Positions 41,768 to 51,321 of a stretch of DNA of 51,650 nucleotides are shown piece after piece. The stretch comes from Candidatus Aminicenantota bacterium. Its GTDB lineage: Bacteria > Acidobacteriota > Aminicenantia > Aminicenantales > UBA4085. The translations under genes were made by a program, and so were the position numbers. How positions within the stretch are numbered: the stretch's first letter is position 1; each line of letters starts with the position of its first letter. The stretch is from the NCBI GenBank assembly GCA_017883285.1, contig JADGNV010000083.1, positions 1 through 51,650 on the forward strand, given 5' to 3'. Under the pieces are notes generated by a model. The model saw only the letters and a program-made list of their open reading frames with translations, did not search any database and was not told the DNA's origin.

Positions 41768-44700
41768 CGAAGCTGATCCGTCCCCGCTCATCGCGCATGC
41801 CGACGAGCGAGAACATGTCGCTGAATTCCCATTCCAACCGGACGATCTCCTCGCGCTGCGAGGTCAGGTTGGTCGAATAGAGGAGCATGATGTTGCGCGA
41901 GATCTTCTTGCCCACCGTCAGGCGGGCGGTCATTTCGGACGAAGCGCCGAGGACGAAGGGATCGATCCGGAACCGGTCGAGGCTGAACAGCTGCTCGGCG
42001 CGCTTCTTCGCGTCCTCGACGAGCTGGGCCGAGAGAAGCGAGCCGGCGCCGAGCTGGGAGCTGGTGTCGTAGGAGTACGTCCGCTTGAAGGACTCGCCGA
42101 GGGCCAGCAGGGCCAGGACGTCTTCGGGCGGAAGCGGGGGCGAGGAGGTGAATTCCGGCCGCAGCCGGTCCACCAGCCCGGTGAGCGAGAACGTGACGCG
42201 GTAGTCCTTGAGATAGGTCTCGCCCTGGAAATCGAGATACGGATCGATGAATGTCGGGTTGAAGAAGCTCAGCCGCGCCCGGAGGACGCGGAACTTGCGG
42301 TCCTGGAAGGTGACGTCGCCCCGGATCCCCTCGATGTCGCCGAGGAGGACCGGCGCGTTGATTCCGCCGGTGACGGTCAGGTCGAACCGGCCCCGGATCC
42401 GGCCCATGGAGTTCTCGATGACGGCGTTGTCGTCCGCCCGGACGCGGATGTCGAGCGTCAGGTCGTCGAAGATCCCCTTCCCCGTCTTCGGCGCGGCGGG
42501 CGGACCGGAGGAGAGGGAGAACTTGTCCGTGAGCTCGCGCTTCCAGGACAGCGTTTTCACCTGGATGTCGCCGGTGAGGGCGAACCGCGTCTCGTCCTTG
42601 AATAGCCGGAGCGTGCCGTCGACCAAGGCCCGCGTCCGCTCGATCAGAGCGAGGACCAAATTCCGGCCCTCAACCCGGACGTCGATGAGCTCGATCCCGC
42701 CCTTGCCGAACCGGATCTCGCCCGAGCCGGACACATCCCCGCCGCCGAGCTTGGCCTGGAGCGTCCGGATCATAGCCCTGCCGTTCTGAATGCGGACGAG
42801 GCCGCTGAAGTCGTTGAGCGAGTGGGCGAAACCGGGAATCGGAAAGAGGGGGCCCTTGAAGTCGATGACGCCGTTGATGTCGGATGCCGCGCTACCGCCC
42901 TTGATGTCGAGGAGAAAATTGAGCTCGCCCTGCACGCCCTTCCATGGAAGAAGGAGGTTGAAGTTGAGTACGCGGCCCTTAAGTCCGACTTGGAAAGAGC
43001 CGTCTGGCTGGGGATAAGCGAAGGTCGCCTGGAAATCGCCATGACCGGGAGCGAGCGCTCCCTGGATCTTGGCCTCGACCCGGTCGTTCCGGTAGACCAA
43101 CTCCACCGTCCCGTCGGCCGTCGCCTGCTCGAGCGTCGCGAATTTCAAATCGCGGGCCGCGAATGTCCCGGACAACGCGTCCGTGTCCAGGTTGCCTTTT
43201 CCTTTGAGCGTCAGGTTGATCCGTCCGGCGGCCGAGGGCACGAGCGCGGAGAGGTCGACATCCTGAGCCGTCAGATCGAGATCGAAATTCCGGCTCTTGA
43301 ACCCCAGCGACCCCGCGCCCCGGATCCGGCCGCCGTAGAATCCGGCCTGCAGGTCGGGAAAGGCCAGGGTGTTCGCGGCGTCCGACCAGGTCATCATCCC
43401 CCGGACATCGGTCAGGGGCTGGCCGGCCAGCTCGGCCCGGGCGCTCGTGAAGCTCCCCGCCACTTCGATCGCCTTTCCCCTCACGAAGACCGTGAAATCC
43501 CCGGCCGCCCGGCCCTTGAGCGGGACCCGCACGTTGAGGGGCGGCAAGACCCGCTCGAGGCTCGCCTCCTCGGCCTTGATCCGGACCTCGACCTCGTTCG
43601 GCCGGGCGGCGAGGCGGACGTCGCCCCGCATCTCGGGGTCTTGGACCTTAAAAATCCCGGTTACCTCGTTCCGGACGACCTCCCCCGTTCCACCGACCGA
43701 CGCGACGTCGAACCGGTCGAAGCCGCCGGGGGCGACGGTGAAATCGATCTTGATCTGGGGATGAGAGAAGTCTCCGAGGATCTTGACCTCAACCAATCCG
43801 CGGCCGCGGATCTCGGGAAACGTCAGCTTTTCCTTGAGGAGGAGGGAGGTGAACTCGCGCGCCTGCCGGACGTCGCTCACCTCGCCCCGGATGCCGACCT
43901 GCACCCTCCGGTTGATGTCGATCGCGGCCTCGGCCTCGATGACGCCGAACGTCGTTTCCAGCTTCTTCGAGGAGACCGTGACGTTCTCGAATCCGTCCCA
44001 GGTCACATCGACCGGACCCCGCCAGGAGTAGCGGTTTACCAGGGGCGGCGTGAGCTCGTCCCGAAACTCGGCATGGGCCCGGAGGTGCTTGTTCTCAACG
44101 GAGAATTCGCCCCAAGCCGGCGATCGGACGGGATAGGGGATGTTCAGGTAACGGAGGATGGGGTCCAGATGGACCCCGCGCACGACGCCCGCCACTTTGT
44201 CGCCGCCGAACGTGATTTCCACCGATTCGGTCGGCGCCGCTCCCCTGCCGAAGAGAAACTCGACCCGGCCGCCGCCCGCGCCGCCGGCCTCGACTTTCCC
44301 CTCGGTTCGGCCGAGGGGAATGGAATTCAGGACGATGTCGTCGCTCGCGAAATCGGCCCGGACGTCGACTCGGCCGGCATGCCACTGGACCCGGCCTTGA
44401 CCGACCGCTGTTCCGCCCCAGGCGAAGGGGATCCCAAGCAGCCCGGCCACGACCGCCGCCGGAGCGTGGAGCTGGGCCCGGATGTCGATCTCCGGATCGT
44501 CCGGGTTCTTAAGCAGGCCTTCGGCCTTGAGAATGATTCCCCGGCCGTCGACCTCGATCTTCCGAAAAGCGAGCTCGCGGCCCTTGCCTTCCAGGACGGC
44601 CCGGATCCGCCCCGTGAGCGGCGCCTTGAGCGAGGGCGGCTGGAAGGAGCTTTCGGCCGCGTCAAGGAGGAGATGGAACGCCGCCTTATCCTGACGGAAG

Positions 44701-45155
44701 GAGGCCATCACTTTCCGCGCCGAAAATGTGCCCGCCCGCCCCGTATAGAAGACTTCGCCCCCGCGCACGACGCCGCTCTCGATGGAGACCGGAAACGGCA
44801 GGCCGAACTTAAACGGGCCGCCGGCCGCGGGGGCCGCCGCATCCCGAAGCCGGACGACGGGATGGTCGATGACGACCCGGAAGGACTTCTCGCGGCGGAA
44901 CAGGGCCGCGAACGGGACCCGGATCTCCGCCCGGTCGGCCGCGAACGAGGGCGACGTCGACACCGATCGGATGTTCTCGAGGACGAGGGCCGGAGGAAAC
45001 GCGGAGAGCTTGAGCGTGCCGAAATAGAACGAGGATTCGATCGCCGACCGGATCCGGCCGAGGATGAAGCTTCGCAGCCCCAGGCCGGCGCCGGCGAGCA
45101 GGACCAAGAGGACCGCGGAGACGATGAGCGGGTGGCGCCGCCGGTTCCGTTTCAT
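41742..45155 (-). CDS. tamB: TamB-like translocation/lipid-transport protein (DUF490)
   Basis: 1137 residues. One N-terminal membrane anchor (about 8-30, LIVSAVLLVLLAGAGLGL), a long series of beta-rich repeats typical of AsmA/TamB bridge proteins (phrases like LKGKGNLDTDALSGTFAARDLKF), and a C-terminal TamB domain (about 800-1137: NAPVLLGDIEGIRGDVTFQDRKFRVLRARLSFFNP...PEDVLALLALG) ending in an aromatic strand. Such proteins span the periplasm and work with an Omp85 partner or move phospholipids. The partner omp85 gene overlaps its 3' end by about 26 nt. Confidence 0.92.
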   Translation of the reverse strand: MKRNRRRHPLIVSAVLLVLLAGAGLGLRSFILGRIRSAIESSFYFGTLKLSAFPPALVLENIRSVSTSPSFAADRAEIRVPFAALFRREKSFRVVIDHPVVRLRDAAAPAAGGPFKFGLPFPVSIESGVVRGGEVFYTGRAGTFSARKVMASFRQDKAAFHLLLDAAESSFQPPSLKAPLTGRIRAVLEGKGRELAFRKIEVDGRGIILKAEGLLKNPDDPEIDIRAQLHAPAAVVAGLLGIPFAWGGTAVGQGRVQWHAGRVDVRADFASDDIVLNSIPLGRTEGKVEAGGAGGGRVEFLFGRGAAPTESVEITFGGDKVAGVVRGVHLDPILRYLNIPYPVRSPAWGEFSVENKHLRAHAEFRDELTPPLVNRYSWRGPVDVTWDGFENVTVSSKKLETTFGVIEAEAAIDINRRVQVGIRGEVSDVRQAREFTSLLLKEKLTFPEIRGRGLVEVKILGDFSHPQIKIDFTVAPGGFDRFDVASVGGTGEVVRNEVTGIFKVQDPEMRGDVRLAARPNEVEVRIKAEEASLERVLPPLNVRVPLKGRAAGDFTVFVRGKAIEVAGSFTSARAELAGQPLTDVRGMMTWSDAANTLAFPDLQAGFYGGRIRGAGSLGFKSRNFDLDLTAQDVDLSALVPSAAGRINLTLKGKGNLDTDALSGTFAARDLKFATLEQATADGTVELVYRNDRVEAKIQGALAPGHGDFQATFAYPQPDGSFQVGLKGRVLNFNLLLPWKGVQGELNFLLDIKGGSAASDINGVIDFKGPLFPIPGFAHSLNDFSGLVRIQNGRAMIRTLQAKLGGGDVSGSGEIRFGKGGIELIDVRVEGRNLVLALIERTRALVDGTLRLFKDETRFALTGDIQVKTLSWKRELTDKFSLSSGPPAAPKTGKGIFDDLTLDIRVRADDNAVIENSMGRIRGRFDLTVTGGINAPVLLGDIEGIRGDVTFQDRKFRVLRARLSFFNPTFIDPYLDFQGETYLKDYRVTFSLTGLVDRLRPEFTSSPPLPPEDVLALLALGESFKRTYSYDTSSQLGAGSLLSAQLVEDAKKRAEQLFSLDRFRIDPFVLGASSEMTARLTVGKKISRNIMLLYSTNLTSQREEIVRLEWEFSDMFSLVGMRDERGRISFDAKVRKRF

Positions 45156-45183
45156 GCTTCGCGCCCTTCCCTCGGGCCTCCTC

Positions 45184-45828
45184 CTATTTCTTGACCTTGC
45201 CCCAGTCCTTCAGGAACCGCTCGATCCCGAGGTCGGTCAGGGGGTGCCTGACCAGCTTCTCCATGACCGCATAGGGCACGGTGCAGATGTCGGCTCCGAT
45301 CAGGGCCGCGTCGACGATGTGGCGGGGATGGCGGACGCTGGCCACGATGACCTCGGTCGGATACGGGTCATTTTCGAAAATCGAGACGATCTCCTCGATG
45401 AGCCCCATCCCGTCCTGGGAAATGTCGTCCAGACGGCCGATGAACGGGCTGACGAACTTCGCCCCCGCCTTGGCCGCGAGGAGCGCCTGGGTCGAAGAGA
45501 AGATGAGCGTCGTATTGACCATGATCCCCTCGCCCGAGAGGACCTTGATCGCCTTGAGGCCTTCGATCGTGATCGGGATCTTGACCGCGATGTTCGGGGC
45601 GGCCTTGGCCAGCTCCCGTCCCTCCCGGATGATCTCGGGCGCCTTCTCCGAGATGCATTCCACGCTGATCGGGCCGGCCACGATCTCGGCGATGGCCTTG
45701 ATCAGGTCGGGAAAGGGCATGGTCTCCTTGGCCACGAGCGAGGGGTTGGTCGTCACCCCGTCCAGGATCCCCCAACTCGCGACGTCCCGGATCTCGTTGA
45801 GGTTCGCGGTATCGAGAAAGAATTTCAT
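45184..45828 (-). CDS. fsa: Transaldolase-like fructose-6-phosphate aldolase family protein
   Basis: 214 residues, the short FSA/TalC type. Start [13 protein letters not shown] with D6, the TTNPSLVAK motif, and Schiff-base Lys K83 in NIAVKIPIT; later [12 protein letters not shown] is conserved. Family members either cleave fructose-6-phosphate or act as transaldolase (sedoheptulose-7-phosphate plus glyceraldehyde-3-phosphate); the sequence alone does not separate these. GGGAGG precedes the ATG. It sits 28 nt before tamB on the same strand. Confidence 0.93.
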   Translation of the reverse strand: MKFFLDTANLNEIRDVASWGILDGVTTNPSLVAKETMPFPDLIKAIAEIVAGPISVECISEKAPEIIREGRELAKAAPNIAVKIPITIEGLKAIKVLSGEGIMVNTTLIFSSTQALLAAKAGAKFVSPFIGRLDDISQDGMGLIEEIVSIFENDPYPTEVIVASVRHPRHIVDAALIGADICTVPYAVMEKLVRHPLTDLGIERFLKDWGKVKK

Positions 45829-45900
45829 CGGTCCTCCCTCCCCCCGTCCGGTCCGCCGCTCCTCGGGCGGCCGCGGGGAGATTCCTGCGGATATTTCAAT

Positions 45901-46668
45901 TCATCGGATCTTATGCACGGAATTCGACAGCGTCCCGATCCCTTCGATCTGGACGTCCACCCGGTCGCCCGGCTGCATGGGCCCCACCCCGGCGGGCGTG
46001 CCCGTGGTGATGATGTCGCCCGGCAGGAGGGTCATGATCCGGGAGATGAAGCGGACGAGGAACGGGACGGAGAAAATCAGGTGCCGCGTATTCGACGACT
46101 GGCGCAGCTTGCCGTTGAGGAAGGTCTTGATCTCGAGGCTCGCGGGGTCGAGGTCCGCGGCGATGCACGGCCCGACCGCCGCGAACGTGTCGAACGACTT
46201 GGCCCGGGTGAACTGCTTGTCCTTCTCCTGGAGGTCGCGCGCGGTCACGTCGTTGAGGCAGGTATAGCCCAGGATGCGGTCCGCGGCCTCCGCCTCGTCG
46301 TCCAGCCGGTACGTTTTTCGCTTTATGACCACCGCGAGCTCGCCTTCGAAGTCCACCCGGCTTGACATTTCCGGATAGAGGATGGCGTCGTGGGGGCCGA
46401 TGACGGCCGTCGAGGGCTTGAGGAACAGGAGCGGCTCCACCGGCAGCGGGTTGCCCATCTCGGCGGCATGGTCCTTGTAGTTGCGGCCGACGGCCACGAT
46501 CTTCGACGGTTCCACGGGCGCCAGGAGCTTCACCGCGCCGATCGGGATCGCCGCGCCCTCCGGGGCGAAATCGGTGAAGATCGAGCCCCGCACCGGCAGG
46601 AGGGTCTCGTCCCGCAGGATCCCCCACCGGATGAGGCCTTCGTGTTCGAATCGGTAGATCTTCATCAT
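45901..46668 (-). CDS. Fumarylacetoacetate hydrolase family protein
   Basis: 255 residues. C-terminal FAH fold with the conserved entry KIVAVGRNYKDHAAEMG, metal-binding acids in RVDFEGELAVVI, and the ending GDIITTGTPAGVGPMQPGD. Family members hydrolyse or decarboxylate C-C bonds in 2-oxo-acid type substrates (acylpyruvases, oxaloacetate decarboxylases, HpcE-type enzymes). The exact substrate is not predictable here. The ATG overlaps the stop of the upstream fibronectin-III gene (ATGA), so it is translationally coupled. Confidence 0.92.
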   Translation of the reverse strand: MMKIYRFEHEGLIRWGILRDETLLPVRGSIFTDFAPEGAAIPIGAVKLLAPVEPSKIVAVGRNYKDHAAEMGNPLPVEPLLFLKPSTAVIGPHDAILYPEMSSRVDFEGELAVVIKRKTYRLDDEAEAADRILGYTCLNDVTARDLQEKDKQFTRAKSFDTFAAVGPCIAADLDPASLEIKTFLNGKLRQSSNTRHLIFSVPFLVRFISRIMTLLPGDIITTGTPAGVGPMQPGDRVDVQIEGIGTLSNSVHKIR

Positions 46669-47864
46669 GGCTTCACCGTCCGGACGACGACGGAAACGGC
46701 CGTCGACTTCGGGCTTTCGTTGCCCGTCCGATCCACGGACGTAATAGCATATTCATACGTTGTGTTCTTTTCAATCGCCCGGTCCGTATACGTCGGCTCC
46801 GGGACGGGGACCGCGGTGACGCGGGCATAATTCGCCCCGCCCGCTACCCGCCGCCAGACATGGTAGCCGGCCAAGTCCTTGTCGCCGACGGCATCCCAGA
46901 TGAGGGTCACGAAATCCGGGCCCGCCAAGGCGCTCAGGTCGGCGGGGACGGCGGGCGGGAAGACGTCTTGCGGCCGGACCTCGACCGCGTCCGAGTCCTC
47001 GCTTTCGAGGAACGGCTCGGCCGCCGCGCCCGCGGCGCGGACGAAATAACGGTAGGTCGGGCCGAAGCTGAAATCACGGTCGGCGTAGACGACGTCTGCG
47101 ACCGGGACCGCATTGAGGCGGCGCGGCGGGCCGGCCGCGGCGGGGACGCCCGTCGCGTCCGGGGAGGCGGCCGCTTCGCTCCGGTAGATGATGAAACCCT
47201 TGACCAGCGGAGGCGCGGACCCGTCGAAATTCGTCGACGGGGCGGTCCAGCGGACTTCGATCCGGTCGGCGAACACCGCCGCCCGGACGCCGGCCGGAGG
47301 AGCGGCCAGGGCTTTCGGCTTGAACGCGATCTCGGAGGAAAAATCGGAGAGCCGCCCTTTTTTCGTGTCGCGGACCCGCAGGGCGAAGACGAACGTCCGT
47401 CCCGCCCACCTGGCCGGGTCGAGCCGGTAGACATACGCGGCGTTCGGCGGCGCCTTCGGCGCGGCGGATGAAGACGCGGGCTTTTTGTCTTTCGGAGTTC
47501 GGGCGGATTTGGGGGCCGGCTTCGCCGCGGCCGTTAGGATCGCCACCCGCTTGGCCCGCGCGGCGAAATCGCTTTCTTTCGGCGGGGCCGAAGGCTTGGC
47601 CCCGGGCCCGGGAGCGGGCGGGTCCGGCCTCTCCTCGAGCCAGATTTCGACTTCGGAGATTTCGTCGAGGGCCCGGCCGTCGATGTAGGCGGACGGGTTC
47701 GTCCACTCGAGCAGGACCAACCCACCGCGCTGGGCGGCTTTCAGGGTCTCGATCTTCTGGGGGACGAGCGTCAGCGGCGCCTGGACGCCGCCCTTCTTTC
47801 CGCAGGCGGGAACGACCAGGACGCAGGCGAGGACCGCCGCCGCGAAACGGGCTTTAGTCGTCAT
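46665..47864 (-). CDS. Fibronectin type III lipoprotein
   Basis: 399 residues. Lipoprotein signal with lipobox VVPAC, acylated at about Cys21, followed by GKKGG. An Ala/Pro/Lys-rich linker (about 78-140) interrupts the first fibronectin-like unit. Two further Fn3 units are evident (about 190-295 and 305-399, with patterns such as DRIEVRWTAPS...VKGFIIYRSE and VTLIWDAVGDKDLAGYHVWRR). Probably a membrane-anchored binding protein. It follows hslU after 7 nt and overlaps the FAH gene by 4 nt. Confidence 0.85.
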   Translation of the reverse strand: MTTKARFAAAVLACVLVVPACGKKGGVQAPLTLVPQKIETLKAAQRGGLVLLEWTNPSAYIDGRALDEISEVEIWLEERPDPPAPGPGAKPSAPPKESDFAARAKRVAILTAAAKPAPKSARTPKDKKPASSSAAPKAPPNAAYVYRLDPARWAGRTFVFALRVRDTKKGRLSDFSSEIAFKPKALAAPPAGVRAAVFADRIEVRWTAPSTNFDGSAPPLVKGFIIYRSEAAASPDATGVPAAAGPPRRLNAVPVADVVYADRDFSFGPTYRYFVRAAGAAAEPFLESEDSDAVEVRPQDVFPPAVPADLSALAGPDFVTLIWDAVGDKDLAGYHVWRRVAGGANYARVTAVPVPEPTYTDRAIEKNTTYEYAITSVDRTGNESPKSTAVSVVVRTVKP

Positions 47865-47871
47865 GGGGTCA

Positions 47872-49269
47872 TCAAAGGATGAAGCGCCTCAGGTCCTGGT
47901 CCTTCAGGATGTCCTTGAGCTGGGCCTGGACGTATTTCCGGTCGATGACGAATTGCCGGGGCTTGATGTTCGGCGACTTGAACGAGATCTCCTCCATCAC
48001 CTTCTCGAGGATGGTATGAAGCCGCCGGGCGCCGATGTCCTCCATGTCGCGGTTGACGTCCTCGGTGACCTGGGCGATCTCGTCGATCGCGTCCGGGGCG
48101 AACTCGACCCGGACGTCCTCGGTCGCGAGCAGGGCCGTATATTGCTTGAGGAGGGCGTTCGCGGGCTCGGTCAGGATGCGGACGAAATCCCCTTTATTGA
48201 GCGAGGACAGCTCGACCCGGATGGGGAACCGGCCCTGGAGCTCGGGGATCAGGTCCGAGGGCTTGGCCACGTTGAAGGCGCCGGCCCCGATGAAGAGGAC
48301 GTGGTCGGTCTTGACCAGGCCGTAGCGCGTGTTGACCGTCGTGCCTTCGACGATCGGCAACAGGTCTCGCTGGACGCCCTCGCGGCTGACCTCGGGCCCG
48401 TGGCCCGTCTCACGGCCGGCGATTTTATCGAGCTCGTCGAGGAAGACGATCCCGGAGTGCTCCACCCGCTCTATGGCCAAACGGGCGACCTGGTCCATGT
48501 CGATCAGGCGCTGCTGCTCCTCGGCCACGAGGTGCTCCCGGGCCTCGCGGATCGTGATCTTCCGCTTTTTCGTCTTCCCGCCCATGAGGCCGGGCATGAG
48601 CTCCTGGATCTGGATGCCGATGTCCTCCATGCCGCTGTTCGAGAGGATTTCGAAGGGCGGGGTCGAGCGGTCGCGGACCTCGATCTCGACCATCCGGCCT
48701 TCGAGGAGGCCGCCCCGGAGCTGCTGGCGGAGCTTCTCGCGTGTGTCCTCGAACTTCTGGACGTCCTCGTCGGTCGTGGCCGTCTCGCGGCGGCGCAGGG
48801 GCGGCAGAAGCAGGTCGAGGATCCTCTCCTCGACGTTGAATTCGGCCTTGTCCCGGACCTCCTCGATCTTCTCCTGCCGGACCATGTCGATCGACATGCG
48901 GACGAGGTCCCGGATGATGGACTCGACGTCGCGGCCGACATAGCCAACCTCGGTGAACTTGCTGGCCTCGATCTTGAGGAAGGGCGAGGACGTGAGCTTG
49001 GCCAGGCGGCGGGAGATCTCGGTCTTCCCGACGCCGGTCGGACCGATCATGAGAATGTTCTTCGGGGCGATCTCGTCGGCCAGGTCGGACGGCACGCGGC
49101 GGCGGCGGTAGCGGTTGCGGAGGGCGATGGCCACGGCCTTCTTGGCGGCGTTCTGGCCGATGATGTATTTGTCGAGCTCGGCCACGATCTCCTGGGGCGT
49201 GAGCTCGGCGTCCTTGTCCCGGGTCCGGTCGTCCGACTTGTCGAAGCTGCGGGGAAGGGGGATCGCCAT
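47872..49269 (-). CDS. hslU: ATP-dependent protease ATPase subunit HslU
   Basis: 465 residues. AAA+ unfoldase: [18 protein letters not shown] at the start, Walker [10 protein letters not shown] (about 75-83), pore loop region [15 protein letters not shown], Walker [12 protein letters not shown], sensor motif [12 protein letters not shown], and the C-terminal tail DLRRFIL that docks into HslV. An I-domain is present between the Walker motifs. Works with HslV, whose stop codon directly abuts this start. Confidence 0.98.
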   Translation of the reverse strand: MAIPLPRSFDKSDDRTRDKDAELTPQEIVAELDKYIIGQNAAKKAVAIALRNRYRRRRVPSDLADEIAPKNILMIGPTGVGKTEISRRLAKLTSSPFLKIEASKFTEVGYVGRDVESIIRDLVRMSIDMVRQEKIEEVRDKAEFNVEERILDLLLPPLRRRETATTDEDVQKFEDTREKLRQQLRGGLLEGRMVEIEVRDRSTPPFEILSNSGMEDIGIQIQELMPGLMGGKTKKRKITIREAREHLVAEEQQRLIDMDQVARLAIERVEHSGIVFLDELDKIAGRETGHGPEVSREGVQRDLLPIVEGTTVNTRYGLVKTDHVLFIGAGAFNVAKPSDLIPELQGRFPIRVELSSLNKGDFVRILTEPANALLKQYTALLATEDVRVEFAPDAIDEIAQVTEDVNRDMEDIGARRLHTILEKVMEEISFKSPNIKPRQFVIDRKYVQAQLKDILKDQDLRRFIL

Positions 49270-49797
49270 TTACAGCTCCTCGACAGAGATTTCGGAATTG
49301 GTGTAGACGCAGATGCCGGAGCTGATCTTGAGGGCTTCCACCGCGATCTCCCGGGCGCCGAGATCGGTATGGGTGATGAGCGCCCGGGCGGCGGCCAGGG
49401 CGTACGGCCCTCCCGAACCGATGGCCAGGATGCCGTCGTCGGGTTCGATGACGTCGCCCGTGCCCGAGATCAGGAAGCCGCTTTCCTTGTCGGCCACCAC
49501 CATCATGGCCTGGAGCTGGCGGAGGGCCTTGTCCAGGCGCCAGTCCTTGGCCAGCTCGATGGCCGCCCGGGACAGGTTGCCCTTGTATTCATCGAGCCGG
49601 CCTTCGAACCGGGCGAACAGGGCGAACGCATCCGACGTAGCCCCGGCGAACCCCGCCAGGACCTGGCCTTTATAAAGGCGGCGTATCTTTTTGGCCGTCT
49701 GCTTGAGGATGGTCTGGCCCTGGGTCACCTGGCCGTCGGCGGCGATGGCGATCCCGCCCTTGTGACGGACGCAAATCACGGTTGTGGATCTGATCAT
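49270..49797 (-). CDS. hslV: ATP-dependent protease peptidase subunit HslV
   Basis: 175 residues from the ATG at 49797 with GGAGAA upstream. The N-terminus [14 protein letters not shown] gives a catalytic Thr (T5) after a short propeptide; DGQVTQGQ and the [14 protein letters not shown] stretch are family landmarks. It forms the proteolytic double ring capped by HslU. First gene of the long minus-strand run, driven by the promoter at 49821-49849. Confidence 0.97.
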   Translation of the reverse strand: MIRSTTVICVRHKGGIAIAADGQVTQGQTILKQTAKKIRRLYKGQVLAGFAGATSDAFALFARFEGRLDEYKGNLSRAAIELAKDWRLDKALRQLQAMMVVADKESGFLISGTGDVIEPDDGILAIGSGGPYALAAARALITHTDLGAREIAVEALKISSGICVYTNSEISVEEL

Positions 49798-49820
49798 GGG
49801 TTCTCCAAAAAGTCCACCTA

Positions 49821-49849
49821 ATGATAAAGGAAGGGGCCGTTTAAGTAAA
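49821..49849 (-). promoter_or_regulatory. hslVU promoter
   Basis: Minus strand TTTACT (49849-49844), 17-nt spacer, TATCAT (49826-49821). Leader about 17 nt, ending in GGAGAA. No heat-shock operator such as CIRCE is visible. Confidence 0.65.
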
Positions 49850-49968
49850 GGGAGGCACGGAGGCCGGCTGTCGACGGGGTGGCGTTGAAAACACGCGGCG
49901 GGCCGGCGCGGCTCCCGCCACAATACTTATATGGAGGGGGGCTTCCGGGCGGGGGGCTACGAAAGTAC

Positions 49969-49997
49969 GCCGATTTTCCCCGGCGAGGAAAATCGGC
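49969..49997. repeat. Perfect 11-bp hairpin
   Basis: GCCGATTTTCC (49969-49979) and its exact complement (49987-49997) around a 7-nt loop. First of three strong structures in the 563-nt gap between hslV and the DUF362 gene. Confidence 0.6.
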
Positions 49998-50016
49998 TCG
50001 TTCCCTCGGCTTGCTC

Positions 50017-50043
50017 CCGCGATCCGCCTTCGACGGATCGCGG
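50017..50043. repeat. Perfect 10-bp hairpin
   Basis: CCGCGATCCG (50017-50026) and CGGATCGCGG (50034-50043) around a 7-nt loop. Confidence 0.6.
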
Positions 50044-50150
50044 TCCGTGCCCGCTGCGCCTCGGTATGCCTTTCTCCGCCCCACCGCCCTCGCGCCCCCA
50101 ATTCATCTAATACAACGCCTTGGGTTCTTCACGGCAAAGAAGATCTGGCA

Positions 50151-50236
50151 GCGCGGCGCGAGCCCCGGTCGCTCGAAGCGGCGGGGACCCACGGTTTGGG
50201 GGTGAGCCGCAAGAGCGACTGGGGCGGAAGCCGCGC
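50151..50236 (+). other. Long multi-stem hairpin, possible structured RNA
   Basis: Four nested helices can be drawn: 50151-50157/50230-50236 (7 bp), 50163-50174/50213-50224 (12 bp with one G-U), 50178-50182/50206-50210 (5 bp) and 50187-50190/50200-50203 (4 bp). The G-U pair suggests a transcript from the plus strand. I match it to no known RNA family; a CGCC/GGCG hairpin with TTTTT after it (to about 50265) could end a transcript. Confidence 0.4.
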
Positions 50237-50291
50237 CGAGGCTGATCCCCTATCCCGGCGTTTTTGAGCGGCTGCTTCGAGCCCGTCTCCC

Positions 50292-50320
50292 TTGCGCGGC
50301 CCTGAAAAAATCCATATGAT
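50292..50320 (+). promoter_or_regulatory. Possible promoter of the DUF362 gene
   Basis: TTGCGC (50292-50297), 17-nt spacer, TATGAT (50315-50320). The -10 is good, the -35 poor. Confidence 0.45.
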
Positions 50321-50360
50321 AATTTCGCTTATTTGAAAGCTCCTATATTAAGGAGGGAAC

Positions 50361-51311
50361 ATGTCCTCGAAACTCGGAAGACGCGAATTCCTGACCCGCA
50401 CGGCCAAGCTCGGCGCCGGCGCCGTCCTGGGCAACAAGATCCTGTCCGGCCTGGCCGACGGGCCGCTGGCCGCCTATGCGGCCGACGCTCCCGGCATCGC
50501 CGTCGTCTCGGGCTCGGACTACGCCGCCATGACGGCCAAGGCCGTCGACCTCGTCGGCGGCATCGCGAAGTTCGTCCCGAAAGGCGCCCGGGTGCTGCTC
50601 ATGCCCAACGTCCAGAGCAAGAACCCCGGCACGTTCACCAAGCCCGAGATCCTGCGGTCGGCCATCCGGATGTGCAAGGGCGCGGGGGCCAAGGAAATCG
50701 CCTGCCTGAGCTATCTCGGCCAGCCGAACTGGGACGGCACGGGCCTGGCCCAGGTCATCCAGGAGGAAGGCGCCGTCCTGAAGCTCGTCCCCCGCGACGA
50801 CGCGAACTTCAAGCCCGTTCCGGTGGCGAACGCCGCGGCCCTCAAAGAGGCCATGATCATGAACGCCTTCTACGATTACGACGTGTTCATCAACATGCCC
50901 GTCACGAAGGACCACGCCGGGAGCAAGTTCACCGGAACGCTGAAGAACCTGATGGGCCTCAATGGGCCGAACTGCAACCGAGTGCAGTTCCACAAGCCCA
51001 ACTGGCAGACCGACCCGGCCGCCATCGAGCACCTGGAGACCTGCATCGTCGACCTGAACACGGTCCTTAAGCCAACGCTCAACATCGTCGACGCCACCGA
51101 GTTCATCCGGACGAACGGGCCGATGGGCCCGGGCGAGCTCATCAAGCCGCTCAAGGTCATCGCCGGTATAGACCGGGTCGCGGTCGACGCGTATTGCGCC
51201 ACCCTCCTCGGCCTGAAGGGCGAGGAGATCCACATGATCCGGAAGGCCTACGAGAGGAAGCTCGGCGAGATCGACCTCAAGAAGGTTAAAATCCAGGAAA
51301 TCAAGATCTAG
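50361..51311 (+). CDS. Tat-exported DUF362 family protein
   Basis: 316 residues. Twin-arginine signal (SSKLGRREFLTRTAKLG, then a hydrophobic Ala/Gly stretch to about residue 42). The DUF362 domain follows (VLLMPNVQSKNPGTFTKPEILRSAIRMCKGAGAKEIACLS and VFINMPVTKDHAGSKFTGTLKNLMG). Other DUF362 proteins often carry a ferredoxin domain; this one does not, and has only a few isolated Cys. Tat export suggests it folds, perhaps with a cofactor, before export. AAGGAGG lies at ideal spacing before the ATG. Function unknown. The next gene begins 10 nt downstream. Confidence 0.88.
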   Translation: MSSKLGRREFLTRTAKLGAGAVLGNKILSGLADGPLAAYAADAPGIAVVSGSDYAAMTAKAVDLVGGIAKFVPKGARVLLMPNVQSKNPGTFTKPEILRSAIRMCKGAGAKEIACLSYLGQPNWDGTGLAQVIQEEGAVLKLVPRDDANFKPVPVANAAALKEAMIMNAFYDYDVFINMPVTKDHAGSKFTGTLKNLMGLNGPNCNRVQFHKPNWQTDPAAIEHLETCIVDLNTVLKPTLNIVDATEFIRTNGPMGPGELIKPLKVIAGIDRVAVDAYCATLLGLKGEEIHMIRKAYERKLGEIDLKKVKIQEIKI

Positions 51312-51321
51312 CGTCGCGGCC

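Noticed and set aside
39626-41776. 716-codon plus-strand frame across omp85, and similar frames at 42822-45194, 47863-49821 and 19532-22351 (minus)
   Set aside because: All mirror well-supported genes on the other strand and show composition typical of antisense noise.
50151-50236. Cobalamin riboswitch, RNase P, SRP RNA or tmRNA
   Set aside because: I looked for their conserved cores and found none; only a generic long hairpin remains.
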